Source: Streptomyces werraensis
GTDB lineage: Bacteria; Actinomycetota; Actinomycetes; Streptomycetales; Streptomycetaceae
NCBI GenBank assembly: GCA_014656175.1
Contig: BNBX01000004.1
Coordinates: 244,290 to 308,289 of the forward strand
Direction: 5' to 3'
Length of the DNA: 64,000 nt
Below the pieces are notes generated by a model. That model had not been told where the DNA came from. It worked only from the letters and a program-made list of their open reading frames with translations, and made no database searches. The stretch's first letter is position 1; each line of letters begins with the position of its first letter. Shown piece by piece: positions 56,334 to 64,000 of this stretch. The position numbers and the translations under genes were made by a program.

Positions 56334-57428
56334 ATGCCACGCCGTACGGCGACGATGCTCGCCTCCACCCTGATGCTGATCGCGCTCCTGTGCGCGGGAG
56401 TCTTCATCCCCGTGCCCTACGCGGAGATGTCGCCGGGGCCGACGGTGAACACCCTGGGCGAGCACGACGGCGAGCCGGTGCTCCAGATCGCCGGACGCAA
56501 GACCTACCCGGCGGACGGTCACCTGAACATGACCACCGTGCGGGTCACCAGCGCCGACTACCGGATGAACCTGGTCGAGGCCGTGTACGGCTGGCTCGCG
56601 CACGACACCAAGGTCGTCCCGCACGACACCCTCTACCCGGACGGCAAGACGGAGGAGGAGTCGACCCAGGAGAACGCCGAGGAGTTCAGCCAGTCACAGG
56701 AGAGCGCCAAGGTGGCGGCCCTGAAGGAGCTGGACATCCCGGTGAGGTCCTGGGTGATCGTCTCCACGGTCGTCAAGGACGCGCCCGCCGAGGGCAAGCT
56801 GCACGCGGGCGACGTGATCAAGGCCGTCGACGGCAAGCCGGTGAAGGAGCCCTCCGACGTCGCCGACCTGGTGACCGAGCACCGGCCGGGCGAGGACGTC
56901 GTCTTCACCGTCGTCCCCGCCAAGGAGCAGGCCGCCGCCGAGAAGGAGAAGCGGACGGCGGTCAGGACGGAGAAGGTCACCATCACCACCCGGGCCTCCG
57001 ACGACGCCGGTGAGAAGCGCGCCGTCGTCGGCATCTCGGCCGGGACCGACCACACCTTTCCGTTCGCCATCGACATCAAGCTCGCCGACGTGGGCGGCCC
57101 GAGCGCCGGGCTGATGTTCGCGCTCGGCATCTACGACAAGCTCACCCCGGGCAGCCTCACCGGCGGCTCGTTCGTCGCGGGCACCGGCACCATCGACGAC
57201 GAGGGCAAGGTCGGGCCGATCGGCGGCATCGAGATGAAGACGGTCGGCGCGCGCGACAAGGGCGCCGAGTACTTCCTCACGCCCGCCGACAACTGCGCCG
57301 CCGCCGCCAGGGACATCCCCGACGGCCTGACCCTGGTGAAGGTCGGCACGATCGACGACGCCCTGGACGCCCTGAAGGACATCCGCGCGGGCGACACCGC
57401 CGACCTGCCGACGTGCACCACGTCCTGA
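56334..57428 (+). CDS. membrane-anchored PDZ/Lon-like serine protease
   Basis: The 364-residue protein starts with a membrane anchor (MLASTLMLIALLCAGVFIPV). A PDZ domain follows (residues about 155-215: GKLHAGDVIKAVDGKPV) and then a Lon-like S16 domain with the catalytic serine in VGGPSAGLMFALGI near 262 and the lysine in GGIEMKTVGARDKGA near 305. This is the YlbL/Rv3194c type. Residues 100-130 are rich in Glu/Ser. Proteolysis outside the membrane in envelope quality control is inferred. Its stop codon is only 9 bp from that of the convergent PPA1309-like gene. Confidence 0.9.
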   Translation: MPRRTATMLASTLMLIALLCAGVFIPVPYAEMSPGPTVNTLGEHDGEPVLQIAGRKTYPADGHLNMTTVRVTSADYRMNLVEAVYGWLAHDTKVVPHDTLYPDGKTEEESTQENAEEFSQSQESAKVAALKELDIPVRSWVIVSTVVKDAPAEGKLHAGDVIKAVDGKPVKEPSDVADLVTEHRPGEDVVFTVVPAKEQAAAEKEKRTAVRTEKVTITTRASDDAGEKRAVVGISAGTDHTFPFAIDIKLADVGGPSAGLMFALGIYDKLTPGSLTGGSFVAGTGTIDDEGKVGPIGGIEMKTVGARDKGAEYFLTPADNCAAAARDIPDGLTLVKVGTIDDALDALKDIRAGDTADLPTCTTS

Positions 57429-57437
57429 TCCGAAGAC

Positions 57438-57980
57438 CTAGTCCTCGAACGTCGCCGTCAGTGCCTGGGCCAGACCCGGCACAAGGTCCGAGCCGGTGAG
57501 CACCTCGGTCGGGGAGTCCTTCTCTCGCAGTCGGAGCGCCGACTCGCGGGAGCCGTCGCGCAGCACCGCGACCGTCATCCGGACCTCCTGACGCTCCGGG
57601 TGCTCCGCCACCCACTTGGTGAGGGCGGCCTCGTCGAGGTCCTTGGGAACCTCCGCCTCCGCGGACGGCGGCAGCATCAGCCGCTCCACGGTGAGCGCGC
57701 AGCCGGTGACCGCGTCGGGCCAGGCGATGGTGCCGAGGAACTCGTCGAGCGGTTTGCCGGCGGGAATCTCCTCCTGCTCGATCGGGGTGAGGGCGGCGGC
57801 CTCCTCCCCGCCGTCGAGGCCGAGGCGGTCCGCGAGGGAGGGCTGTTCCGCCCGAAGCCGGGCAGTGTCTACGAGGGCGAACAGTCGGGCGGGCTGGTCC
57901 CAGCCCAGTCCGGACACGTACTCGTCGATCTCGAGCACGGCCCGGGTGAGGGGGTTCGCGGCCATGGGTGTGTTGGACAT
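57438..57980 (-). CDS. PPA1309 family conserved actinobacterial protein
   Basis: The 180-residue protein has the family signature AVLEIDEYVSGLGWDQPARLFALVDTARL near its start, EQEEIPAGKPLDEFLGTIAWPDAVTGCALTVERLMLP in the middle and RQEVRMTVAVLRDGSRESALRLRE towards the end, quoted here in pieces shorter than the full run. It is acidic and soluble. GAGAGG lies 9 nt before the ATG at 57980; a GTG six bases earlier is an alternative. It diverges from the UPF0182 gene and converges on the Lon-like gene. Its function is unknown. Confidence 0.82.
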   Translation of the reverse strand: MSNTPMAANPLTRAVLEIDEYVSGLGWDQPARLFALVDTARLRAEQPSLADRLGLDGGEEAAALTPIEQEEIPAGKPLDEFLGTIAWPDAVTGCALTVERLMLPPSAEAEVPKDLDEAALTKWVAEHPERQEVRMTVAVLRDGSRESALRLREKDSPTEVLTGSDLVPGLAQALTATFED

Positions 57981-58131
57981 GGTCACAATCCTCTCTCGTT
58001 CCTGGCCGGAATCGGGAACCGAGTAAAGGGTGAGTAAGTTGCATAGGGTGTGGGCCCGCGATCACGGGGCCCACGACGGTCCGTGAAGACGCGGGCTCGA
58101 CGAATCAACAGCGAACTTCGAGGTGCCTACC

Positions 58132-61080
58132 TTGGCTTTCCAGATGCCGGACCGCGGCGGAGGCCCGACGGGGCCACGGATCAGAGTGGGCCGGCCGTCC
58201 CGGCGGGTCCGGACCCTGCTCATGACACTGGGCGTCCTTGCCGTCCTCGGCATGGTGTTCACCATGTTCGCGGGGTTCTGGACCGACTGGCTGTGGTACC
58301 GATCGGTCGACTACTCGTCGGTGTTCACGACGACCCTGTCGACCAAGATCGGGCTGTTCTTCGTCTTCGGTCTGCTCATGGCCGTCTCGGTCGGCTTCAA
58401 CATCTGGCTGGCGCACCGCCTGCGGCCCCCGCTGAGCGCCATGTCGATGGAGCAGCAGAACCTAGACCGGTACCGGATGGGGATCGCGCCCTACAAGAAG
58501 TGGCTGCTGCTCGGCATCACCGCGCTGGTCGGCCTGATCGCCGGCGCCTCGGCCTCCAGCCAGTGGCGCACGTGGCTGATGTGGGTCAACGGCGTCTCCT
58601 TCGGGCAGAAGGACCCGCAGTTCAACCTCGACGTCTCCTTCTACGCCTTCGACCTGCCCTGGTACCGGTTCCTGCTGGGCTTCGGCTTCGCCGCCGCCAT
58701 CCTGGGGCTGATCGCCGCCGCGCTCACCCACTACCTCTACGGCGGGCTGCGCATCACCAGCCCGGGCGCGCGCGCCACGGCCGCCGCCACCGGGCACCTG
58801 TCGGTGCTGCTGGGCATCTTCGTCGCGCTGAAGGCGGTCGCCTACTGGCTCGACCGGTACGGACTGGCCGTGAAGTCCAGCGACTTCAAGGCCACGGACA
58901 GCTGGACGGGTCTGCGGTACGTCGACGCGAACGCCTACCTGCCCGCGAAGACCATCCTGTTCTGCATCGCCGTCATCTGCGCGCTGCTGTTCTTCGCCAC
59001 CCTCTGGCGGCGCACCTGGCAGCTGCCGGTCATCGGCTTCGGCCTGATGGTCCTGTCGGCGATCCTCATCGGCGGCCTGTACCCGGCGATCGTGCAGAAG
59101 TTCCAGGTCCAGCCCAACGAGCAGGCCAAGGAAGCGCCGTACGTCGAGAAGAACCTCTCGGCCACGCGTGAGGCCTACGGCATCGACGACTCGCAGGTCA
59201 CCGAGTACCCGGGCGTCGCCCAGACCAAGGACCAGGCGAAGCTGCGGGACGACGTGGCGAACGCGGCCAGCATCCGCATCATGGACCCGAACATCGTCTC
59301 GCCGACGTTCCAGCAGCTCCAGCAGATCAGGAACTACTACGCGTTCCCGACCAATCTGGACGTCGACCGGTACGCCAAGGACGGCAAGGAGCAGGACACC
59401 GTCATCGGCCTGCGCGAGCTGAACTACGCGGGCATCCCCAAGCGGAACTGGATCAACGACCACTTCCGCTACACCCACGGCTACGGTGTCGTCGCCGCCG
59501 AGGGCACCAGCGCCGACTCCGGCGGACGCCCCGCGTTCACCGAGTCCGACCTGCCGTCCAAGGGCGACCTCGGCACGTACGAGCAGCGCGTCTACTACGG
59601 CGAGCGGACGACCACGTACTCGATCGTCGGCGGTCCCCAGAAGGAGATCGACTACTCCGACGACAGCGGCGAGAAGACGTACAGCTACAAGGGCGACAGC
59701 GGCGTCAACCTCGACAACCCGGTGAACCGGGCCGCCTACGCGGTCGCGTTCGGCGAGCCGCAGATCCTCTACTCCGGCGCCATCGGCGAGGGTTCGCGGA
59801 TCCTGTACAACCGCACGCCCAAGGAGCGCGTCGAGGCGATCGCGCCCTGGCTGACCATCGACGGCGACGCCTACCCGGCGGTCATCGACGGCCGGATCCA
59901 GTGGATCGTCGACGCCTACACGACCACCAACGGCTACCCGTACGCGTCACGGACCACGCTCGGCGACACCACGGCCGACTCGCTGACCGCCACCAACGAC
60001 CAGCGCGCGGTGGTGGCCCAGCAGAACCAGGTCAACTACATCCGCAACTCGGTGAAGGCGACCGTCGACGCGTACAGCGGCGAGGTCAAGCTCTACCAGT
60101 GGGACACCCAGGACCCCGTCCTGAAGACGTGGATGAAGGCGTTCCCGGACACCGTGGAGCCGCGGAGCAAGATCTCCCAGGACCTGATGGACCATCTGCG
60201 GTACCCGCAGGACCTGTTCAAGGTGCAGCGTGAGCTGCTGACCCGCTACCACGTGAAGGACGCCAACACGTTCCTCTCCGGCAGCGAGGTCTGGCAGGTG
60301 CCGGACGACCCGACGAACAAGACGGGCGAGACGGTCCCGCCGTACTACCTCAGCATGAAGATGCCGGACCAGAACGAGCAGGTGTTCTCGCTCACCACGA
60401 CGTTCACGCCGAACGGCCGTGACAACCTGAGCGCGTTCATGGCGGTCAACGCCGATCCGGGCACCCAGGACTACGGCAAGATCAGAATCCTGAAGCTGCC
60501 GACCAGTACCACGGTCTCCGGACCCAAGCAGGTGCAGAGCCAGTTCAACTCCCAGCAGGACATCGCCGAGACGATCAGGCTGCTGCGAGGCGGCGACTCC
60601 GAGGTCGAGTACGGCAACCTGCTGACCGTCCCGCTGGACGGCGGACTGCTCTACGTGGAGCCGGTCTACGTACGCGGTGGCGGACTGAAGTACCCGCTGC
60701 TGCGCAAGGTTCTGGTGACCTACGGCGGCCAGACGGCGTTCGAGGACACGCTGGAGAAGGCGCTCGACAAGGTCTTCGGCGGCGAGGGCACCCCGGTCGA
60801 ACCGCCGGCCGACGACGGCACCGAGGAGGACGAGGGCACCACGCCCCCGCCGAGCACCCAGCAGCCCTCGACCGTCCAGGAGGCCCTGAACGACGCGCAG
60901 AAGGCCTTCGAGGCCGGCCAGGAAGCCCTGAAGAACAACGACTGGGAGGCCTACGGCCGGGCGCAGAAGGACCTCGAGGACGCCCTGCGCAGGGCGGAGG
61001 AGGCCCAGTCCGGCGGGGCCGGCGGCGCACGGAGCAGCCCGCGTGCGACCCCGAGCGCGAGCCCAGGCTCGAACAGCTGA
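58132..61080 (+). CDS. UPF0182 large integral membrane protein
   Basis: The 982-residue protein has seven membrane segments in the first 330 residues (for example [19 protein letters not shown] and [19 protein letters not shown]), a large extracellular domain (residues 340-900), and a Glu/Ala-rich C-terminal helix ([19 protein letters not shown]). Family motifs include [29 protein letters not shown] and [13 protein letters not shown]. The function of UPF0182 (COG1615, Rv3193c) is unknown. I chose the TTG at 58132 because GAGG lies 8 nt upstream and [11 protein letters not shown] is the usual start; a GTG nine bases earlier overlaps that site. It ends 57 bp before an initiator tRNA gene. Confidence 0.92.
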   Translation: MAFQMPDRGGGPTGPRIRVGRPSRRVRTLLMTLGVLAVLGMVFTMFAGFWTDWLWYRSVDYSSVFTTTLSTKIGLFFVFGLLMAVSVGFNIWLAHRLRPPLSAMSMEQQNLDRYRMGIAPYKKWLLLGITALVGLIAGASASSQWRTWLMWVNGVSFGQKDPQFNLDVSFYAFDLPWYRFLLGFGFAAAILGLIAAALTHYLYGGLRITSPGARATAAATGHLSVLLGIFVALKAVAYWLDRYGLAVKSSDFKATDSWTGLRYVDANAYLPAKTILFCIAVICALLFFATLWRRTWQLPVIGFGLMVLSAILIGGLYPAIVQKFQVQPNEQAKEAPYVEKNLSATREAYGIDDSQVTEYPGVAQTKDQAKLRDDVANAASIRIMDPNIVSPTFQQLQQIRNYYAFPTNLDVDRYAKDGKEQDTVIGLRELNYAGIPKRNWINDHFRYTHGYGVVAAEGTSADSGGRPAFTESDLPSKGDLGTYEQRVYYGERTTTYSIVGGPQKEIDYSDDSGEKTYSYKGDSGVNLDNPVNRAAYAVAFGEPQILYSGAIGEGSRILYNRTPKERVEAIAPWLTIDGDAYPAVIDGRIQWIVDAYTTTNGYPYASRTTLGDTTADSLTATNDQRAVVAQQNQVNYIRNSVKATVDAYSGEVKLYQWDTQDPVLKTWMKAFPDTVEPRSKISQDLMDHLRYPQDLFKVQRELLTRYHVKDANTFLSGSEVWQVPDDPTNKTGETVPPYYLSMKMPDQNEQVFSLTTTFTPNGRDNLSAFMAVNADPGTQDYGKIRILKLPTSTTVSGPKQVQSQFNSQQDIAETIRLLRGGDSEVEYGNLLTVPLDGGLLYVEPVYVRGGGLKYPLLRKVLVTYGGQTAFEDTLEKALDKVFGGEGTPVEPPADDGTEEDEGTTPPPSTQQPSTVQEALNDAQKAFEAGQEALKNNDWEAYGRAQKDLEDALRRAEEAQSGGAGGARSSPRATPSASPGSNS

Positions 61081-61136
61081 TCCGAAGGCCTGGTCACAGG
61101 CTCCCCCCGCGCCGTGCTACGGTTGCAGCACAACGG

Positions 61137-61210
61137 CGCGGGGTGGAGCAGCTCGGTAGCTCGCTGGGCTCATAACCCAGAGGTCGCAGGTTCAAATCCT
61201 GTCCCCGCTA
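61137..61210 (+). tRNA. initiator tRNA-fMet (CAT), copy 1
   Basis: The 74-nt gene folds as a cloverleaf with anticodon CAT. The 1:72 pair is a mismatch (C1 with T72) and the anticodon stem ends in three G:C pairs (GGG/CCC), both marks of the initiator tRNA. CCA is not encoded. A TACGGT box at 61119-61124 is a plausible -10. The identical copy lies at 63399-63472. Confidence 0.95.
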
Positions 61211-61233
61211 CTGACGTCGCGACAGCGACACCG

Positions 61234-61266
61234 AAGGCCCGGATTCCCTTGGGAATCCGGGCCTTT
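61234..61266 (+). terminator. terminator of the first initiator tRNA gene
   Basis: AAGGCCCGGATTCCC and its exact complement form a 15-bp stem with loop TT, 23 bp after the tRNA, ending in TTTG. Confidence 0.88.
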
Positions 61267-61430
61267 GTGGTGGGCGAACGCATGTGCCCCGCTTCCCGAC
61301 GGCCGTGCCGCCGACGGGAGTTGGGCGATCTGTGTTTGACTTGTCTCTCTGTGGGCATGTCGACAAAACGCTGAAGTGACCTCACTGGCTGCGGTATACC
61401 AGGTGTACCCAGGTTGCAGGTGGTGCGACG

Positions 61431-63248
61431 ATGGATGTTATGGGGGACAAGGCAACTCTGTACGAGTCAGGGCGTTTTGTGCAGTCCTCCCCTCGGGAGG
61501 AGCACCCCCACGACGCGGGGGAGGTGGCAGACGAGGCGGCGGAGGAGCTGCGCCGGCGGCTCGCCGCCGAGGCCGGTGACGTCGAGGCGATGAGCGTCCT
61601 CGGCGCCATGCTGCTGCGCCGCGGTGACCTCGACGGTGCCGAACCCCATCTGCGTGCCGCCACCGCCGCGGGCGACCGCGCCGCCGCCAACAACCTCGGG
61701 GTCCTGCTGCACCAGCGGGGCTACCCCGACGAGGCCGCCGGATGGTGGCGGATCGCCGCCGTCGCCGGTTCCACGGCCGCGGCCCACGCGCTCGGCCGGC
61801 ACCACCGCGAGCGCGGCGACGAACCCGCCGCCGAGTACTGGCTGCGCCAGTCCGCCGAGCAGGGCCACACCCTCGGCGCGTACGCCCTCGCCGACCTGCT
61901 GGAACACCGGGGGGACACGGAGGGCGCCGAGCGCTGGATGCGGGCGGCCGCCGAGCGCGGTCACCGCGAGGGCGCCTACCGGCTCGCCCGCGCCCTGGAC
62001 CGCAAGGCCGCGCGGGCGTCCGGCGACGACGGCACCGCGCTGGTCGAGGAGGCCGAGCAGTGGTACCGGCAGGCCGCCGCGCGCGGACACCGCCGGGCCG
62101 CCCTTCACCTGGGCACGATCCTGGAGAAGCGCGGCGAGCTGAAGGAGGCCGGGCGCTGGTACCTGACCTCCGCCAAGGACGGCGAACCGCGCGCCGCGTG
62201 CGCGCTGGGCTTCCTGCTGCGCGACGCCGGGGACACCGAGAACGCCGCCGTGTGGTGGCTGCGCGCCGCCCAGGACGGCGACGGCAACGCCGCCAACGCG
62301 CTGGGCGCGCTGCACGCCGAGCGGGGCGAGACGCAGACCGCCGAGCGGTGGTACCGGGCCGCGATGGACGCCGGCGACATCAACGGCGCGTACAACCTCG
62401 GCCTGCTCTGCGCCGACCAGGGGCGCACCACCCAGGCCGAGCAGTGGTACCGCCGCGCCGCCTACGCCGGGCACCGGGAGGCGGCGAACGCGCTGGCGAT
62501 CCTGCTGCTGCGGGCGGGCGACGAGACCGGCGCGGAGCCGTGGTTCTCCAAGGCCGCGGAGGCCGGGAGCGTCGACGCCGCGTTCAACCTCGGCATCCTG
62601 CACGCCGGCCGGGGTGAGGACCGGGCGGCGCTGCGCTGGTACGAGCGGGCCGCGGCGGCCGGGCACACCGAGGCGGCGCTCCAGGTCGGCATGGCCCGGC
62701 TGCGCGACGGCGAGGAGGGCGAGGCCGAGCGGTTCCTGCGGTGCGCGGCGGGCGGTGGCAGCGCGGAGGCCGCGTACCGGCTGGCGACCGTGCTGGACGC
62801 CCGCAGGCCGCCGGAGCCCGCGCACGAGCTGGGGGAACCGGTGCACCGGCGCAGCGAGTGCGAGGAGTGGTACGAGCGGGCGGCGTCCCAGGGGCACCGG
62901 CGGGCGCAGGTGCGGGTGGGCATGCTGGCCGCGGCGCGGGGCGACGTCGTCGAGGCGGCCCGGTGGTACCGGGAGGCCGCGGAGGCCGGGTCGCGCAACG
63001 GGGCGTTCAACCTGGGGCTGCTGCTGGCCCGGGAGGGGAGCGAGCCGGAGGCGGCGGTGTGGTGGACCCGCGCCGCGGATGCGGGGCACGGGCGTGCGGC
63101 GCTGCGGCTGGCTCTGGTGTACGCACGGCGGGGCGAGCTCGCGGAGGGGCAGCGGTGGGCGGACCGGGCGGCGGAGTTGGGGCCTCCGGCGGTCACGGAG
63201 AGGGCGACTCGGCTGCGGGACGCCCTCCGCGAGGAGCTGTCCGCCTAG
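61431..63248 (+). CDS. Sel1-repeat protein
   Basis: The 605-residue protein is built almost wholly of about 15 Sel1-like (TPR-related) helical repeats of roughly 36 residues, with the recurring pattern A-x2-LG-x3-L-x-RG-(D/E)-x2-AExW-(Y/L)R-xAAxxG; examples are LGAMLLRRGDLDGAEP and ALGALHAERGETQTAERWYR. Such solenoids are protein-interaction scaffolds. There is no signal peptide, so a cytosolic role is likely. AGGTGG lies 7 nt before the ATG at 61431; an ATG nine bases later is possible. It sits alone between two identical initiator tRNA genes. No partner protein can be named. Confidence 0.87.
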   Translation: MDVMGDKATLYESGRFVQSSPREEHPHDAGEVADEAAEELRRRLAAEAGDVEAMSVLGAMLLRRGDLDGAEPHLRAATAAGDRAAANNLGVLLHQRGYPDEAAGWWRIAAVAGSTAAAHALGRHHRERGDEPAAEYWLRQSAEQGHTLGAYALADLLEHRGDTEGAERWMRAAAERGHREGAYRLARALDRKAARASGDDGTALVEEAEQWYRQAAARGHRRAALHLGTILEKRGELKEAGRWYLTSAKDGEPRAACALGFLLRDAGDTENAAVWWLRAAQDGDGNAANALGALHAERGETQTAERWYRAAMDAGDINGAYNLGLLCADQGRTTQAEQWYRRAAYAGHREAANALAILLLRAGDETGAEPWFSKAAEAGSVDAAFNLGILHAGRGEDRAALRWYERAAAAGHTEAALQVGMARLRDGEEGEAERFLRCAAGGGSAEAAYRLATVLDARRPPEPAHELGEPVHRRSECEEWYERAASQGHRRAQVRVGMLAAARGDVVEAARWYREAAEAGSRNGAFNLGLLLAREGSEPEAAVWWTRAADAGHGRAALRLALVYARRGELAEGQRWADRAAELGPPAVTERATRLRDALREELSA

Positions 63249-63398
63249 CCGCGGGCCGTCTGGGAGGGCTTCGCCCTACCCGGGCCCCCGTTGCGCAGTT
63301 CCCCGCGCCCCCGGGGGCGTTCTGCGCCGGGCCCGAGAAGCGCGCAGGTAATGGATTTGCTTCTGTCCGGCACCTTGACGTAGCGTTGGGGACATCGC

Positions 63399-63472
63399 CG
63401 CGGGGTGGAGCAGCTCGGTAGCTCGCTGGGCTCATAACCCAGAGGTCGCAGGTTCAAATCCTGTCCCCGCTA
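63399..63472 (+). tRNA. initiator tRNA-fMet (CAT), copy 2
   Basis: All 74 bases match copy 1, including the C1:T72 mismatch and GGG/CCC anticodon stem, and identity continues for four bases downstream (CTGA). TTGCTT, an 18-bp spacer and TAGCGT just upstream form a good promoter. Confidence 0.95.
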
Positions 63473-63479
63473 CTGATGG

Positions 63480-63515
63480 CCGAGGGCCGGAATCCGAAAG
63501 ATTTCCGGCCCTCGG
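63480..63515. terminator. terminator of the second initiator tRNA gene
   Basis: CCGAGGGCCGGAA and TTCCGGCCCTCGG form a 13-bp stem with a 10-nt loop just after the tRNA. It lies between the tRNA and the convergent Fur-family gene about 100 bp away and could serve both. Confidence 0.8.
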
Positions 63516-63610
63516 TCGTTCCAGGGGACGACGCGTCCCGCGTTCCGGCATGACGAAGGGCCCCGGGCACTCGGAAGTGGCCGGGGCCTCGTACAAGCCC
63601 TGTGTGACGG

Positions 63611-64000
63611 TCAGGCCGACGCGCAGTTGGGGCACAGGCCGCGGTACGTCACCTCGACGTCGGACACCGTGAAACCGAACCGCTCCGTGTCGGGCAGGTC
63701 GGCCAGCGGGTTGCCGGTCGGGTGGACGTCGCGGATCGCCCCGCACTGTGCGCACACCAGGTGGTGGTGCGGACGGTGGGCGTTCGGGTCGTAGCGCTTG
63801 GCCCGCTTGTCCGTCGCGACCTCCAGCACCTCGCCGAGCGTGACCAGCTCGCCCAGGGTGTTGTAGACGGTCGCCCGGGAGATCTCGGGCAGCTTGGCGA
63901 CAGCTCTGGCGTGCACCTCGTCGGCCGTCAGGTGGACGTGTTCGCCGTCGAGGACCTCGGCCACCACACGGCGCTGCGCGGTCATCCGCCAACCGCGTCC
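63611..64000 (-). CDS. Fur/PerR-family regulator, 5' end outside the window
   Basis: The stop codon is at 63611 and the frame is open to the window edge at 64000, so about 129 codons are visible and the start is missing. The visible part reads GRGWRMTAQRRVVAEVLDG, a normal helix just after the usual N-terminus, then a Fur winged helix: HLTADEVHARA, EISRATVYNTLGELV, DKRAKRYDPNAHRPHHHLVC, and two CxxC pairs (CAQCG, CPNC) for structural zinc. The HPHHH-like regulatory site and these cysteines fit the PerR/CatR type, a peroxide sensor using Fe or Mn. An internal ATG at 63985 would remove the first helix and is unlikely to be the real start. Confidence 0.88.
   Translation of the reverse strand, partial: GRGWRMTAQRRVVAEVLDGEHVHLTADEVHARAVAKLPEISRATVYNTLGELVTLGEVLEVATDKRAKRYDPNAHRPHHHLVCAQCGAIRDVHPTGNPLADLPDTERFGFTVSDVEVTYRGLCPNCASA

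Noticed and set aside
61137..63472. tRNA pair as attachment sites of an integrated element
   Set aside because: Both copies are complete, only one chromosomal-type gene lies between, and there is no integrase or phage gene.
63432..63992. 186-residue minus-strand frame over the Fur gene
   Set aside because: It is a shadow frame crossing a tRNA gene; the other frame has a complete Fur-family pattern.

Overview
The window is about 73% G+C with almost exclusive G/C third codon positions, GTG, TTG and probably CTG start codons, a WhiB-like regulator and many apparently leaderless genes. This points to a Streptomyces chromosome core. From memory of family content, the gene order matches the region of S. 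coelicolor that holds moeZ, uvrD2 and wblC. It also follows, with interruptions, the Mycobacterium tuberculosis block Rv3193c to Rv3211: UPF0182, Lon-like PDZ protease, DUF2342 protein, ThiF-like protein, ABC1 kinase, whiB7, uvrD2, mycoredoxin, nudC, adnBA, alkyltransferase-like protein, moeZ, DUF3152, TetR, DUF3107, ferritin-like protein and the RhlE-type helicase. There is no phage, insertion sequence or CRISPR array.

Layout. 1-9 kb: CorA transporter, SUFU-domain protein, an MFS transporter behind a probable iron box, a PHP-domain phosphoesterase, MarC, a 58-residue small protein, a NYN-domain nuclease, and a hydrolase/lipoprotein pair. 9-17.6 kb: DEAD-box helicase with a long basic repeat tail, ferritin-like protein, DUF3107, TetR, a second alpha/beta hydrolase and a DUF3152 metzincin-like protein. 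17.6-22.7 kb: a four-gene surface-polysaccharide cluster resembling Pel (PelF-type glycosyltransferase, multipass membrane protein, sugar epimerase, spherulin-4/GH114-like protein). It is preceded by a perfect 15-bp inverted repeat and sits between two genes that are neighbours in mycobacteria. 22.7-30 kb: MoeZ, two tandem SlpD/SlpE-type lipoprotein peptidases, and an 899-residue kinase-like/flippase-like membrane fusion.

30-43.4 kb is a DNA-repair run: alkyltransferase-like protein, AdnA and AdnB helicase-nucleases, then an M20 peptidase, NudC, mycoredoxin and UvrD2. 43.4-44.8 kb is the wblC locus: a promoter with an A/T tract before the -35 box, a long leader holding a 103-codon ORF, a hairpin over its stop codon and an intrinsic terminator, then wblC and an overlapping basic partner. 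This looks like a translation-sensing attenuator for antibiotic resistance.

45-52 kb: ABC1 kinase overlapping a ThiF-like E1 protein, a DUF45 (YgjP-like) metallopeptidase, and a TerD-AIM24 / AIM24 / AIM24 operon. 52-64 kb: NUDIX and DUF2342 proteins, an SDR, MoaE, a Lon-like PDZ protease, a UPF0182 membrane protein, two identical initiator tRNA genes flanking a Sel1-repeat gene, and a Fur/PerR-type regulator running off the right edge. Many genes carry a TANNNT -10 box only 6-7 bp before the start codon, so leaderless transcription looks common here.
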